NCBI GenBank assembly: GCA_041736705.1
Contig: JBGSTC010000005.1
Span: 1-35,113, forward strand
Direction: 5' to 3'
DNA from: GWE2-51-13 sp041736705
Lineage (GTDB): Bacteria; Bacillota_I; Bacilli_A; Erysipelotrichales; Erysipelotrichaceae
DNA: 35,113 nucleotides
Below are positions 14,075 through 21,411 of the stretch, in pieces. A program made the position numbers and the translations under genes. The stretch's first letter is position 1; every line of letters begins with the position of its first letter. The notes under the pieces are model-generated. The model was not told the DNA's origin. It saw only the letters and a program-made list of their open reading frames with translations, and did no database searches.

Positions 14075-14715
14075 CCCATGGTATGACCTTGATTGATGTC
14101 TTTAGTACGGAGGATGTACTTTGTAAAGAGTGCCGAAATTCGCTGAAAAAGGTCGAACGATGGGTCGATGTGAATGGAATGAAAGTATATGCCTACTATG
14201 AATTCGACGATCGGATGTCGACGCTTTTCCACCGCTACAAAGAAGCGCATGACCAGGCTTTGGGCAAACTCTTCCTACATCCCGTCCACAAGACCTTCGA
14301 CAAGCAATTCAAGGGAAAGACGATCGTCTGTGTCCCATCCTCAAAGAAGAAAAGGGAAGAGAGAGGCTTCATGACCTTGCATACGATCTTGGGTGAGAGC
14401 CGGTTGGTGCGGGTCGACGTACTCGAGAAGTTATCCGATGAGAAACAGAGTTTGCGAACCGCCGCGATGCGGAGGGAAATCAAGCATGAGATGGACCTAT
14501 CGAATCCGATGTTGGTGGAGGGGAAAGACATCCTGCTCTTCGACGACATCGTCACCACGGGTTCATCGATGCTCGCATGCAGCGGATTATTGGAGAAACA
14601 CACACGATCTTTGACACATGCATGCATCGCAATCCACCCTTTCTTCCTTAAAAACGAGAAAAAGGGGTGGAAACCGACCAAAAAGCAAGAGAATAAAAGC
14701 GCTTTCAAGGTTTGA
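13987..14715 (+). CDS. comFC: ComFC, phosphoribosyltransferase-fold competence protein
   Basis: A 242-residue partner of ComFA. Two CxxC pairs (C22/C25 and C46/C49) form the N-terminal zinc finger, and the PRTase motif ILLFDDIVTTGSS (about residues 182-194) binds phosphoribosyl compounds. The C-terminus is long and basic (KKGWKPTKKQENKS). The start is not certain. In this frame the first start codon before the zinc finger is TTG at 13987, about 10 nt after GGAGAGG inside comFA. That gives an 88-nt overlap with comFA, and the frame stays open still further upstream, so a frameshifted ComFA-ComFC fusion is possible. No terminator was seen after the stop. Confidence 0.9.
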   Translation: MRIQIKKLSQLYEHLASIEQRCLLCFNPLTHGMTLIDVFSTEDVLCKECRNSLKKVERWVDVNGMKVYAYYEFDDRMSTLFHRYKEAHDQALGKLFLHPVHKTFDKQFKGKTIVCVPSSKKKREERGFMTLHTILGESRLVRVDVLEKLSDEKQSLRTAAMRREIKHEMDLSNPMLVEGKDILLFDDIVTTGSSMLACSGLLEKHTRSLTHACIAIHPFFLKNEKKGWKPTKKQENKSAFKV

Positions 14716-14727
14716 ATCGCAAAATTA

Positions 14728-14755
14728 TTGCAATTTTTCCAACATAAGGTATAAT
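14728..14755 (+). promoter_or_regulatory. Promoter of the cold-shock gene
   Basis: TTGCAA (14728-14733), 16-bp spacer, consensus TATAAT (14750-14755). The leader of about 37 nt is much shorter than the long cold-shock leader of E. coli cspA. Confidence 0.85.
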
Positions 14756-14798
14756 AAACACAGTAGCTCAGACTACAGAAGAAAGGTATAGGTTTATA

Positions 14799-14996
14799 AT
14801 GCAAGGCAAAGTAAAAAAGTTTAACAAAGAAAAAGGCTATGGCTTCATCAAGTTGGCTGACGATCGCGATGTATTCTTCCACTACTCACAATTGGTAATG
14901 GATGGATTCAAGACCATCGAAGAAGGCACCGAAGTCGAATTCGACCTGATCGAAGGCGACCGTGGCTTACAAGCTCACAAGATTACCAAAATCTAG
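14799..14996 (+). CDS. Cold-shock protein (CspA/CspB family)
   Basis: A 65-residue single-stranded nucleic-acid-binding protein with one cold-shock domain: RNP1-like GYGFIKL (about 14-20) and RNP2-like VFFHYSQL (about 26-33), starting with the usual MQGKVKKFNKEKG. It acts as an RNA chaperone and transcription antiterminator. AGAAAGG precedes the start. It has its own strong promoter and a strong terminator, so it is monocistronic. The family is usually present in several copies and this sequence alone does not tell which paralogue it is. Confidence 0.96.
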   Translation: MQGKVKKFNKEKGYGFIKLADDRDVFFHYSQLVMDGFKTIEEGTEVEFDLIEGDRGLQAHKITKI

Positions 14997-15003
14997 TTGC
15001 AAG

Positions 15004-15030
15004 AAGGGTTGGTTGATTCCAACCCTTTTT
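15004..15030 (+). terminator. Terminator of the cold-shock gene
   Basis: AAGGGTTGG (15004-15012), 6-nt loop, CCAACCCTT (15019-15027), then T. Confidence 0.92.
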
Positions 15031-15045
15031 GTTTGCCTTTTGGCA

Positions 15046-15054
15046 TGGTACAAT
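15046..15054 (+). promoter_or_regulatory. Extended -10 promoter of secA-prfB
   Basis: TGGTACAAT (15046-15054), 29 nt upstream of the secA start, with a poor -35. Confidence 0.6.
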
Positions 15055-15082
15055 ACAAAGGAAGAATCGGAGGAAGATCCTA

Positions 15083-17428
15083 GTGAACCTACTCGACAAG
15101 TTGTTTAGCGTCGATAAGAAACGCCTAGACGAAATTACAAAGAGAGCCAAGGAAGTCGATGCTTTGGCCCAAACATACGCTGCGATGAGCGATGATCAAT
15201 TAAAGGCGAAAACCCCTGAACTGAAACAAAGAATCGCGGACGGGGCGAGCTTGGAAGAGTTGTTGCCGGAAGCGTTCGCAACCGCGCGTGAAGCCGCAAG
15301 AAGAGTGATCGGGGAGTACCCGTTTTTTGTCCAGGTCATGGGCGGCATCGTCCTTCATCAAGGCGACATCGCCGAAATGAAGACCGGGGAAGGGAAGACC
15401 TTGACCTCGGTTTTACCCGTCTACCTCAATGCGTTAGCAGGCAAGGGCGTCCATATCGTCACGGTCAATGAATACCTGGCCGGACGCGATGCGAAGTGGA
15501 TGGGTGCCATCCACCAATTCCTTGGCTTAAGCGTCGGATTGAATGTCCGGTCGATGACACCGAAACAAAAACGCGATGCGTACTTGTGCGACATCACCTA
15601 TACGACCAATGCGGAAGCGGGGTTCGACTACTTGCGCGACAACATGGTCACGACGATCCATGATCGTGTGCTTCGTCCGCTCAATGTCGCGCTGATCGAC
15701 GAAGTCGACTCCATCTTGATCGATGAATCCAGAACGCCCTTGATCATTTCGGGTGGTCAGAAACAGACCGCCAACCTCTATATCCAAGCCGACCGTTTCG
15801 TGAAGAACCTGGTCGAGAACGAGGATTATGAGATCGACATCAAAGGGAAGACCGTGCAGATGACAGAGTCGGGTGTCCATGCGGCGGAAAAAGCGTTCCG
15901 CATCGATAACCTGTACGATTTATCCAACACCAACCTCGTCCACCATCTGTATATGGCGCTCAAAGCCAACTTCATCATGTTGAAGGATGTGGAATATGTC
16001 GTCCAAGACAAGGAAATCATCATCGTCGACCAGTTCACGGGACGCTTGATGCAGGGACGTGCGTATTCCGACGGCTTGCATCAGGCGATCGAAGCGAAGG
16101 AAAACGTACCCATCAAACAGGAAACGTCGACCTTGGCGACCATCACCTATCAGAACTTCTTCCGTCTCTATGCGAAGTTGTGCGGGATGACGGGGACGGC
16201 GAAAACCGAAGAAGAAGAATTCCGTTCCATCTACAACATGCGCGTCGTGGAGATCCCCACCAACAAGCCGGTCGTCCGTGAAGACTATCCGGATGCGGTG
16301 TTCGGGAGCCGTAAAGCGAAGTTCGATGCCTTGATCGCCGAAATCATGGAACTGCATGAGAAAGGCCAACCGGTGTTGGTCGGTACGATCGCGGTTGAAA
16401 CCAGCGAATATGTCAGTAAATTATTGACGCAGCGTAAGGTGCGTCATGAAGTCTTGAATGCGAAAAACCATGCCCGTGAAGCCGAGATCATCGCGAAAGC
16501 CGGTCATGTCGGATCGGTCACCATCGCCACCAACATGGCGGGTCGCGGTACCGACATCAAACTGGGTCAAGGTGTTCGTGAATTGGGCGGATTGGCCGTA
16601 TTGGGAAGCGAACGGCATGAAAGCCGACGCATCGACAACCAGCTACGCGGACGTTCCGGTCGTCAAGGCGACCCGGGATATTCCCGTTTCTATGTCTCGG
16701 TCGAAGATGAACTGATGGTTCGTTTCGGCAGTGAACGCTATTCCATGTTATTCAATCAATTGGGGGATGTCCCCATCGAATCCAAGATGATCACCAAATC
16801 CATCTCCAGCGCCCAGAAGCGGGTCGAAGGCGTCAACTTCGACATCCGGAAGACGCTCTTGGATTATGACGATGTGCTAAGACAACAACGCGAGATCATC
16901 TACCAACAACGCAACTTCATCCTGGAACACGAAGACGTGCATGCGGTCGTCAAAGACATGTTCGACCGGGTGGTCCTCAATACCGTGAAGTCGCATACCG
17001 ACAAGAGCGGACGTGAACCCAAGATCGACATCGAAGGATTCCTGCTTGGATTGGAAAAGATCGGATTCAAGGATGCCGGGATTTCACAGGAAGACCTCGT
17101 CGATAAGACGATATCTCAAGTAGAGACGCTGGCCATCGATAAAGTATGGGCGAGTTATGAGACGAAGATCGAACGCATCAAGGAACCGATGAAGGAAATC
17201 GAGAAAACGATGACTTTGAAACTGGTCGACCGGGCTTGGGTCGAACATATCGACACCATGAGTAAGTTGCGTGACGGGATCCATCTGCGCTCCTATGCCC
17301 AAAGCAATCCTCTACAAGCCTATGTCCAGGAAGGGTTCGAATTGTTTGAAGATATGTTGGCGCGGATTTCGCAGGAAGTCGTCGCGTTCTGTTTGAATGT
17401 GAAAATCAAATTCGAGGAGAAGAAATAA
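15083..17428 (+). CDS. secA: Preprotein translocase ATPase SecA
   Basis: Motor ATPase of the Sec pathway, pushing unfolded preproteins through SecYEG; 781 residues. Walker A GEGKT (102-106), DEVD (206-209, in ALIDEVDSILIDESRTPLI), GTIAVETSE, TNMAGRGTDIKLG and the helical wing/scaffold (MSKLRDGIHLRSYAQ) are all present. I chose GTG at 15083 because GGAGG lies just upstream and the protein then starts NLLDKLF; an upstream in-frame ATG at 15029 lies in the cold-shock terminator. The protein ends FCLNVKIKFEEKK and lacks the C-terminal zinc-binding CxCxSGxxxxxCH tail of E. coli and B. subtilis SecA. Its stop overlaps the prfB start (TAATG). Confidence 0.97.
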   Translation: MNLLDKLFSVDKKRLDEITKRAKEVDALAQTYAAMSDDQLKAKTPELKQRIADGASLEELLPEAFATAREAARRVIGEYPFFVQVMGGIVLHQGDIAEMKTGEGKTLTSVLPVYLNALAGKGVHIVTVNEYLAGRDAKWMGAIHQFLGLSVGLNVRSMTPKQKRDAYLCDITYTTNAEAGFDYLRDNMVTTIHDRVLRPLNVALIDEVDSILIDESRTPLIISGGQKQTANLYIQADRFVKNLVENEDYEIDIKGKTVQMTESGVHAAEKAFRIDNLYDLSNTNLVHHLYMALKANFIMLKDVEYVVQDKEIIIVDQFTGRLMQGRAYSDGLHQAIEAKENVPIKQETSTLATITYQNFFRLYAKLCGMTGTAKTEEEEFRSIYNMRVVEIPTNKPVVREDYPDAVFGSRKAKFDALIAEIMELHEKGQPVLVGTIAVETSEYVSKLLTQRKVRHEVLNAKNHAREAEIIAKAGHVGSVTIATNMAGRGTDIKLGQGVRELGGLAVLGSERHESRRIDNQLRGRSGRQGDPGYSRFYVSVEDELMVRFGSERYSMLFNQLGDVPIESKMITKSISSAQKRVEGVNFDIRKTLLDYDDVLRQQREIIYQQRNFILEHEDVHAVVKDMFDRVVLNTVKSHTDKSGREPKIDIEGFLLGLEKIGFKDAGISQEDLVDKTISQVETLAIDKVWASYETKIERIKEPMKEIEKTMTLKLVDRAWVEHIDTMSKLRDGIHLRSYAQSNPLQAYVQEGFELFEDMLARISQEVVAFCLNVKIKFEEKK

Positions 17429-18529
17429 TGGAACTGTATGAAATGAAACAAGGCGTCCTGAAGGTCAGGGATAAACTCGAGCAGTTGGGTGACTCACTTT
17501 GACTCGGCAGGGCGCGAAAAGAGAATAAAAGAGATTGAAGAATTGATGATGGCCGAAGGGTTCTGGGATGATCGCAAGAAAGCCCAAGGCTTGATCGATG
17601 AGATGAACGGCCACAAGGACATCGTCGATAGTTATCACCACCTCCAAACCCGCTATGCTTCCATGGAAGAGACGGTCGATCTGCTGAAAGTGGATTTCGA
17701 CGACGACATGGCCAAGATGGTGGAAGAGGAAGTGATGGATGCGCAGAAGGAATTCGAAGATTTCGAGATTAAATTGTTGCTGAGCCATCCCTATGACAAA
17801 AACAACGCCATCCTGGAATTACATCCTGGAGCCGGCGGGACGGAATCACAGGACTGGGCGGAACTGCTCTATCGCATGTATACGCGCTGGGCGGATCGCA
17901 AAGGTTGGAAAGTCTCGGTCTTGGACTATCAGGAAGGCGATGAAGCCGGCATCAAGTCCGTTTCGTTCTTGGTCGAAGGCGACATGGCTTACGGGTATCT
18001 GAAAGCGGAGAAAGGGGTCCACCGTTTGGTGCGCATCTCCCCCTTCGATTCTTCGGGCCGTCGCCATACTTCCTTCTGCAGCCTGGATGTCATGCCTCAA
18101 TTCGACGAGCAGGTCGAAATCACCATCGACCCCAACGATATCGTCCTGGAAACCCGTCATGCCTCCGGTGCAGGCGGTCAGAACGTCAACAAAGTCTCCT
18201 CCGCCGTCCGTCTTTACCATAAGCCGACCGGCATCGTCGTCAACTGCCAGACCGAACGTTCCCAGCTCAACAACCGTGAGAACGCCATGAACATGCTGAA
18301 GAGTAAACTCTATCAGAGGATGGTCGAAGAGAACGAAGCGAAACTTGCGAAAATCAAGGGTGAACAGAAAGCCAACGAATGGGGCTCGCAGATCCGATCC
18401 TACGTCTTCTGTCCGTACACCATGGTCAACGATCATCGGACGGAATACAAAGACACCAACGTCCAGAAAGTCATGGACGGCGATCTGGATGATCTGATTT
18501 ATGCTTATTTACGCTCGCTCATCGCATAA
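17428..18529 (+). CDS. prfB: Peptide chain release factor 2, expressed by +1 frameshift
   Basis: RF2 ends translation at UGA and UAA. The gene starts at ATG 17428 (overlapping the secA stop) and reads 24 codons, MELYEMKQGVLKVRDKLEQL then GDSL, to an in-frame TGA at 17500-17502. A +1 slip at CTT-TGA-C lets translation continue at GAC (17501) to 18529, giving about 366 residues. The anticodon-like SPF tripeptide falls at 204-206 and the catalytic GGQ at 249-251, matching the E. coli RF2 positions, which supports the frameshifted numbering. The start of the downstream frame at GTG 17489 is not the real start. The feature is autoregulatory: low RF2 favours the slip. Confidence 0.97.
17488..17502 (+). 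promoter_or_regulatory. Programmed +1 frameshift site in prfB
   Basis: CTT TGA C (17497-17503) is the canonical slippery site. The usual AGGGGG stimulator is not present; GGTGA (17488-17492), complementary to the UCACC part of the 16S rRNA end, lies 4 nt before CTT and may replace it. Confidence 0.93.
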
Positions 18530-18570
18530 AAATTGTGATTTTCATCTACACTTTCCCACGTTAGAGAGTG

Positions 18571-18635
18571 TATAATCTGAGTGAGGGCAATCCCCTCAGA
18601 GCCGACAAATCCCCCACCCAGTCGGCTCTTTTTTT
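18571..18635 (+). ncRNA. Candidate C-rich small RNA, also the prfB terminator
   Basis: A consensus TATAAT (18571-18576) is followed at once by two hairpins: GAGGG/CCCTC (18583-18587 and 18593-18597) and AGAGCCGAC/GTCGGCTCT (18598-18606 and 18621-18629), the latter with a T7 tract and a 14-nt loop AAATCCCCCACCCA. A transcript starting near 18583 would be about 50 nt long, with C-rich unpaired segments of the kind used by Firmicutes small RNAs to bind Shine-Dalgarno regions. The -35 is weak, so it may instead be only the terminator of prfB. Confidence 0.4.
18598..18635 (+). terminator. Intrinsic terminator after prfB
   Basis: A 9-bp perfect stem (18598-18606 and 18621-18629), 14-nt C-rich loop and seven T. 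Confidence 0.92.
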
Positions 18636-18665
18636 ATGCTTACCCCCCAAGATTCGCTAAAATCC

Positions 18666-18689
18666 ATTAAATGAACGATTAAATGAACG
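18666..18689. repeat. Tandem 12-bp repeat upstream of the ula operon
   Basis: ATTAAATGAACG occurs twice in direct tandem (18666-18677 and 18678-18689), about 70 bp before the -35. It could be a regulator binding site or a chance duplication. Confidence 0.6.
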
Positions 18690-18743
18690 AAATAGAAATG
18701 ATAGGGGTTAACTTCACAAATAAATCATAAATATTATACAAAA

Positions 18744-18764
18744 AAATCATTAAATACTTGATTT
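18744..18764. promoter_or_regulatory. Inverted repeat overlapping the ula -35
   Basis: AAATCA-N9-TGATTT; its right arm is the -35 itself. A repressor bound here would block RNA polymerase. No regulator gene is present in the window for it; UlaR is a DeoR-type candidate. Confidence 0.4.
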
Positions 18765-18786
18765 ACGTTTTTTGTTGCTCTATGAT
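18758..18786 (+). promoter_or_regulatory. Promoter of the ula operon
   Basis: TTGATT (18758-18763), 17-bp spacer, TATGAT (18781-18786), 33 nt before ulaG. Confidence 0.8.
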
Positions 18787-18818
18787 ATGGATGTAGATCA
18801 AGACGGAGGAACACGATC

Positions 18819-19883
18819 ATGAGTAAAATCGACGAAGTCACCCGCGAATCGTGGGTGCTCAGTACATTCCCTGAATGGGGCACATGGCTGAACGAAGAAA
18901 TCGACGAGGAAGTTGTCCAACCGGGTACGTTTGCGATGTGGTGGCTGGGATGCACCGGCATCTGGGTAAAGACACCCGGCGATGCGAACATCGCCATCGA
19001 CTTCTGGACCGGAAACGGAAAACGTACCAAAAAAGTTAAGCAGATGGATCCGACTCATCAAATGGCAAGAATGACCGGAGGACGCGACCTTCAACCGAAC
19101 CTGCGCGCCGCACCGTTCGTTTTGGATCCGTTTGGCGTCAAGAAAATCGATGCCGTTCTCTCCACCCACTATCATAACGACCATATCGACATCACCTTCG
19201 CAGCGGCCGTATTGAAGAACTGCGATCCTTCCGTACCCTTCATCGGTCCGCAATTCTGCGTCGATGTCTGGACGAAATGGGGCGTTCCCGCGGATCGTTG
19301 TAAAGTCGTCAAACCGGGCGACGTCGTCAAAATCAAAGACATGGAAATCCTTGTCTTGGATTCGTTCGACCGTACCGTGTTGATCACGACGCCGACCGTC
19401 GACAATCTCTGGGGCACCTGCCCGAGCGACATGGACCTGCGCGCCGTCAACTACCTGATCAAAACACCGGGTGGCAACCTTTATCATAGCGGCGACTCCC
19501 ACTATTCCAACTACTATGCCAAACACGGCAAAGAAAACAAGATCGACGTCGCATTGGGATCCTATGGGGAAAACCCGATCGGTTTGACCGACAAGATGAC
19601 CTCCAGCGATATCCTGCGTATGGGCGAAGCGCTCAACACGCAAGTCATCATCCCGTTCCACCACGATGTTTGGACGAACATGATGGCCGATCCGCGCGAA
19701 ATCGACATGCTTTTCGAAATGCGTAAATATCGTCTGCAATACAAGTTCCTACCCTTCATTTGGGAAGTCGGCGGAAAGTTCATCTTCCCCGATGACAAAG
19801 CCAAACGTGCCTACCACCATCCGCGCGGCTTCGCCGATGCGTTCGCCAACGAACCGAACATCCCGTATGTTTCGTTCCTCTAG
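18819..19883 (+). CDS. ulaG: L-ascorbate-6-phosphate lactonase UlaG
   Basis: Metallo-beta-lactamase-fold lactonase of 354 residues that opens L-ascorbate 6-phosphate to 3-keto-L-gulonate 6-phosphate, the first step after PTS uptake. Similarity to E. coli UlaG is evident along the whole protein: STFPEWGTWLNEEI at the start, MWWLGCTGIWVK, HYHNDHID (metal ligands H117, H119, D121, H122), LYHSGDSHYSNYYAKHG, ALGSYGENP, VIPFHHD and a final HPRGF...SFL. It is the first gene of the operon, with GGAGG before the start. Family members are specific enough to support the gene name, but the presence of ulaD elsewhere must be checked. Confidence 0.96.
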   Translation: MSKIDEVTRESWVLSTFPEWGTWLNEEIDEEVVQPGTFAMWWLGCTGIWVKTPGDANIAIDFWTGNGKRTKKVKQMDPTHQMARMTGGRDLQPNLRAAPFVLDPFGVKKIDAVLSTHYHNDHIDITFAAAVLKNCDPSVPFIGPQFCVDVWTKWGVPADRCKVVKPGDVVKIKDMEILVLDSFDRTVLITTPTVDNLWGTCPSDMDLRAVNYLIKTPGGNLYHSGDSHYSNYYAKHGKENKIDVALGSYGENPIGLTDKMTSSDILRMGEALNTQVIIPFHHDVWTNMMADPREIDMLFEMRKYRLQYKFLPFIWEVGGKFIFPDDKAKRAYHHPRGFADAFANEPNIPYVSFL

Positions 19884-19892
19884 GATCCAACC

Positions 19893-20336
19893 ATGATCCA
19901 TGAACTGATTGAGTTAAACCGCGTCATCTTCCGGGAATCTTTCCCGGAATGGCGTAGCGCGGTCGCCGAATCCTGTACCCCTTTGGTGGCGGACGGATCG
20001 ATCACCGAACAATATGTCGCCGATGTCATCAAATGCGTCGAAACGCACGGACCCTACATCGTCATCGCCCCCGACATCGCGATTCCCCACTCCTTAGCCG
20101 GAGGGCCGGGGGTCAACCGCAGTGCGATTTGTTTCATGAAGGTCGAACAAGCCGTTTCGTTCGAGCCGGGGAATCCCGAGAAGGATGCCCGTCTCTTCTT
20201 CGTCCTCGCGGCGAAAGACCCGGATGAACACCTTGCCAATCTCGTCAAGCTTGTCGATATGCTTTCGGATGAAGCGAACGTTGCGAAACTCATCGCCGCG
20301 AAGTCGATCGACGATTTGAAGAGCTCGTTTGCCTAA
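19893..20336 (+). CDS. ulaC: PTS EIIA component, ascorbate (UlaC)-like
   Basis: A 147-residue mannitol/fructose-type EIIA domain; H66 (IAPDIAIPHS) is the predicted phosphohistidine, followed by VNRSAICFMKVEQAVSF and the LVKLVDMLSD helix. It would carry phosphate from HPr to an EIIB. It lies 9 bp after ulaG. No EIIB (UlaB) or EIIC (UlaA) gene is in the window, so the transporter must be elsewhere, or this protein has a regulatory role. Similarity to UlaC is inferred from family and location. A terminator-like hairpin follows directly. Confidence 0.87.
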   Translation: MIHELIELNRVIFRESFPEWRSAVAESCTPLVADGSITEQYVADVIKCVETHGPYIVIAPDIAIPHSLAGGPGVNRSAICFMKVEQAVSFEPGNPEKDARLFFVLAAKDPDEHLANLVKLVDMLSDEANVAKLIAAKSIDDLKSSFA

Positions 20337-20341
20337 ACCCG

Positions 20342-20366
20342 ACGGATCAATTTTTGATCCGTTTTT
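20342..20366 (+). terminator. Terminator-like hairpin inside the ula operon
   Basis: ACGGATCAA (20342-20350), loop TTT, TTGATCCGT (20354-20362), then a T5 tract. It lies between ulaC and the next start at 20382. This should lower, but need not stop, transcription of the distal genes. Confidence 0.8.
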
Positions 20367-20381
20367 CACAGGAGGAAAACC

Positions 20382-21410
20382 ATGGAATACATGAAGCACC
20401 ATTGCGCCGACATTTTCAAATGTTACAGCACTTCCGCGATGCAGATCGACGGGAAGTGGCATTATCTCTTTGCGACCGAAGACAAAGGGGTTTGTTTGGA
20501 TTTCAGCGATGATTTCAAACTGAACGGCACCGTATGGGAAGGACCTGGCGGGACGATGTCCATCGTACCGATCCCGGGGAAACCCAATCAGTTCCTCGCC
20601 GTCCAGGAATTCTTTCCGACCTTCAACGCCCCCAATGCGAAAATCGTGTGGGCTGAATACATCGACGAAGCCTGGGTCATCCATCCCTTCATCGATCTCC
20701 CCTATGTCCACCGCTTCGACTTGCTTCACAGAGACGGCGTCACGTATTTCGTCGCCGGATCGCTCTGCACAAGCAAACAGGATCGCGACGATTGGTCCGA
20801 TCCCGGAAAGATCCTGGTCGGCATCCTGCCCGACCATTGGACAAAACCGATGGAACTCAAATCCGTCAAAGACAAACTGACCCGTCACCACGGCTATTCG
20901 CGCGGGAAATGGGAAGGTAAGGTCGCCGGGTTCTTCACGGCCGATGAAGGGGTATTTTCCCTGATTCCTCCGGGAGAGGGTGATCTCGACTGGAAAGTCA
21001 CACAGTTGATGGACCGTCGCGTCAGCGACATCAGCGTCTTCGACATCGACGGGGACGGCGTGGATGAAATCACGACGATCGAACCCTTCCATGGCAACGC
21101 CTATGTTGTCAGTAAGCTGATCGGAAAAGAATATGTCGAAGTCTATCGCTATCCCGGTGAATTGGATTTCGCCCACGTTGTGTGGGGCGGGAAACTCAAC
21201 GGAATCCCGACCCTCTTGGGTGCGGCACGCCGACTAAACAAAGAACTCTTCATGATCCGTTATGATGAAACCAAAGGCTTCGTCACCACGGTCCTTGAAA
21301 CGGGCTTCGGTCCTTCCAATATTTTCGTTGTGAATCGTCAAGACGGAGACCATATCTTGGTATGCAACCGGGAACAAGGGGAAGCGGCCGTCTTCACCAC
21401 GAAGGGCTAA
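20382..21410 (+). CDS. Conserved-looking protein of unknown function, probable beta-propeller
   Basis: I do not recognise this 342-residue protein. It has no signal peptide or membrane helix, so it should be cytoplasmic. Many short beta-strand-like segments with WHYLF, KIVWAEY, GVTYFVAG and EAAVF ends suggest a beta-propeller. One segment, DIDGDGVDEI (221-230), is a Dx[DN]xDGxxD calcium-binding loop as in FG-GAP/VCBS repeats. Cysteines at 8, 14, 38, 129 and 328 show no clear metal pattern. The start follows a strong AGGAGG site. It sits between ulaC and ulaF (stop 21410, ulaF start 21412), so a role in ascorbate or related sugar-acid catabolism is inferred. It is not a UlaD-type decarboxylase. 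Confidence 0.85.
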   Translation: MEYMKHHCADIFKCYSTSAMQIDGKWHYLFATEDKGVCLDFSDDFKLNGTVWEGPGGTMSIVPIPGKPNQFLAVQEFFPTFNAPNAKIVWAEYIDEAWVIHPFIDLPYVHRFDLLHRDGVTYFVAGSLCTSKQDRDDWSDPGKILVGILPDHWTKPMELKSVKDKLTRHHGYSRGKWEGKVAGFFTADEGVFSLIPPGEGDLDWKVTQLMDRRVSDISVFDIDGDGVDEITTIEPFHGNAYVVSKLIGKEYVEVYRYPGELDFAHVVWGGKLNGIPTLLGAARRLNKELFMIRYDETKGFVTTVLETGFGPSNIFVVNRQDGDHILVCNREQGEAAVFTTKG

Positions 21411-21411
21411 C

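Noticed and set aside
14694..14707. TAAAAGCGCTTTCA, one mismatch from the cre consensus
   Set aside because: It lies in the last codons of comFC and about 20 bp before the cold-shock -35; a regulatory role is not supported by its genes.
18798..21176. Long open frames on the minus strand across ulaG and the unknown gene (up to 360 codons)
   Set aside because: They are antisense shadows: low-complexity His/Asp/Arg-rich translations, no ribosome sites, and the plus-strand genes are clear.
20382..21410. The unknown ula-operon gene as a diverged UlaD
   Set aside because: UlaD is a roughly 215-residue TIM-barrel of the OMP decarboxylase group with a DxKxxD motif; this protein is longer, beta-rich and lacks it.
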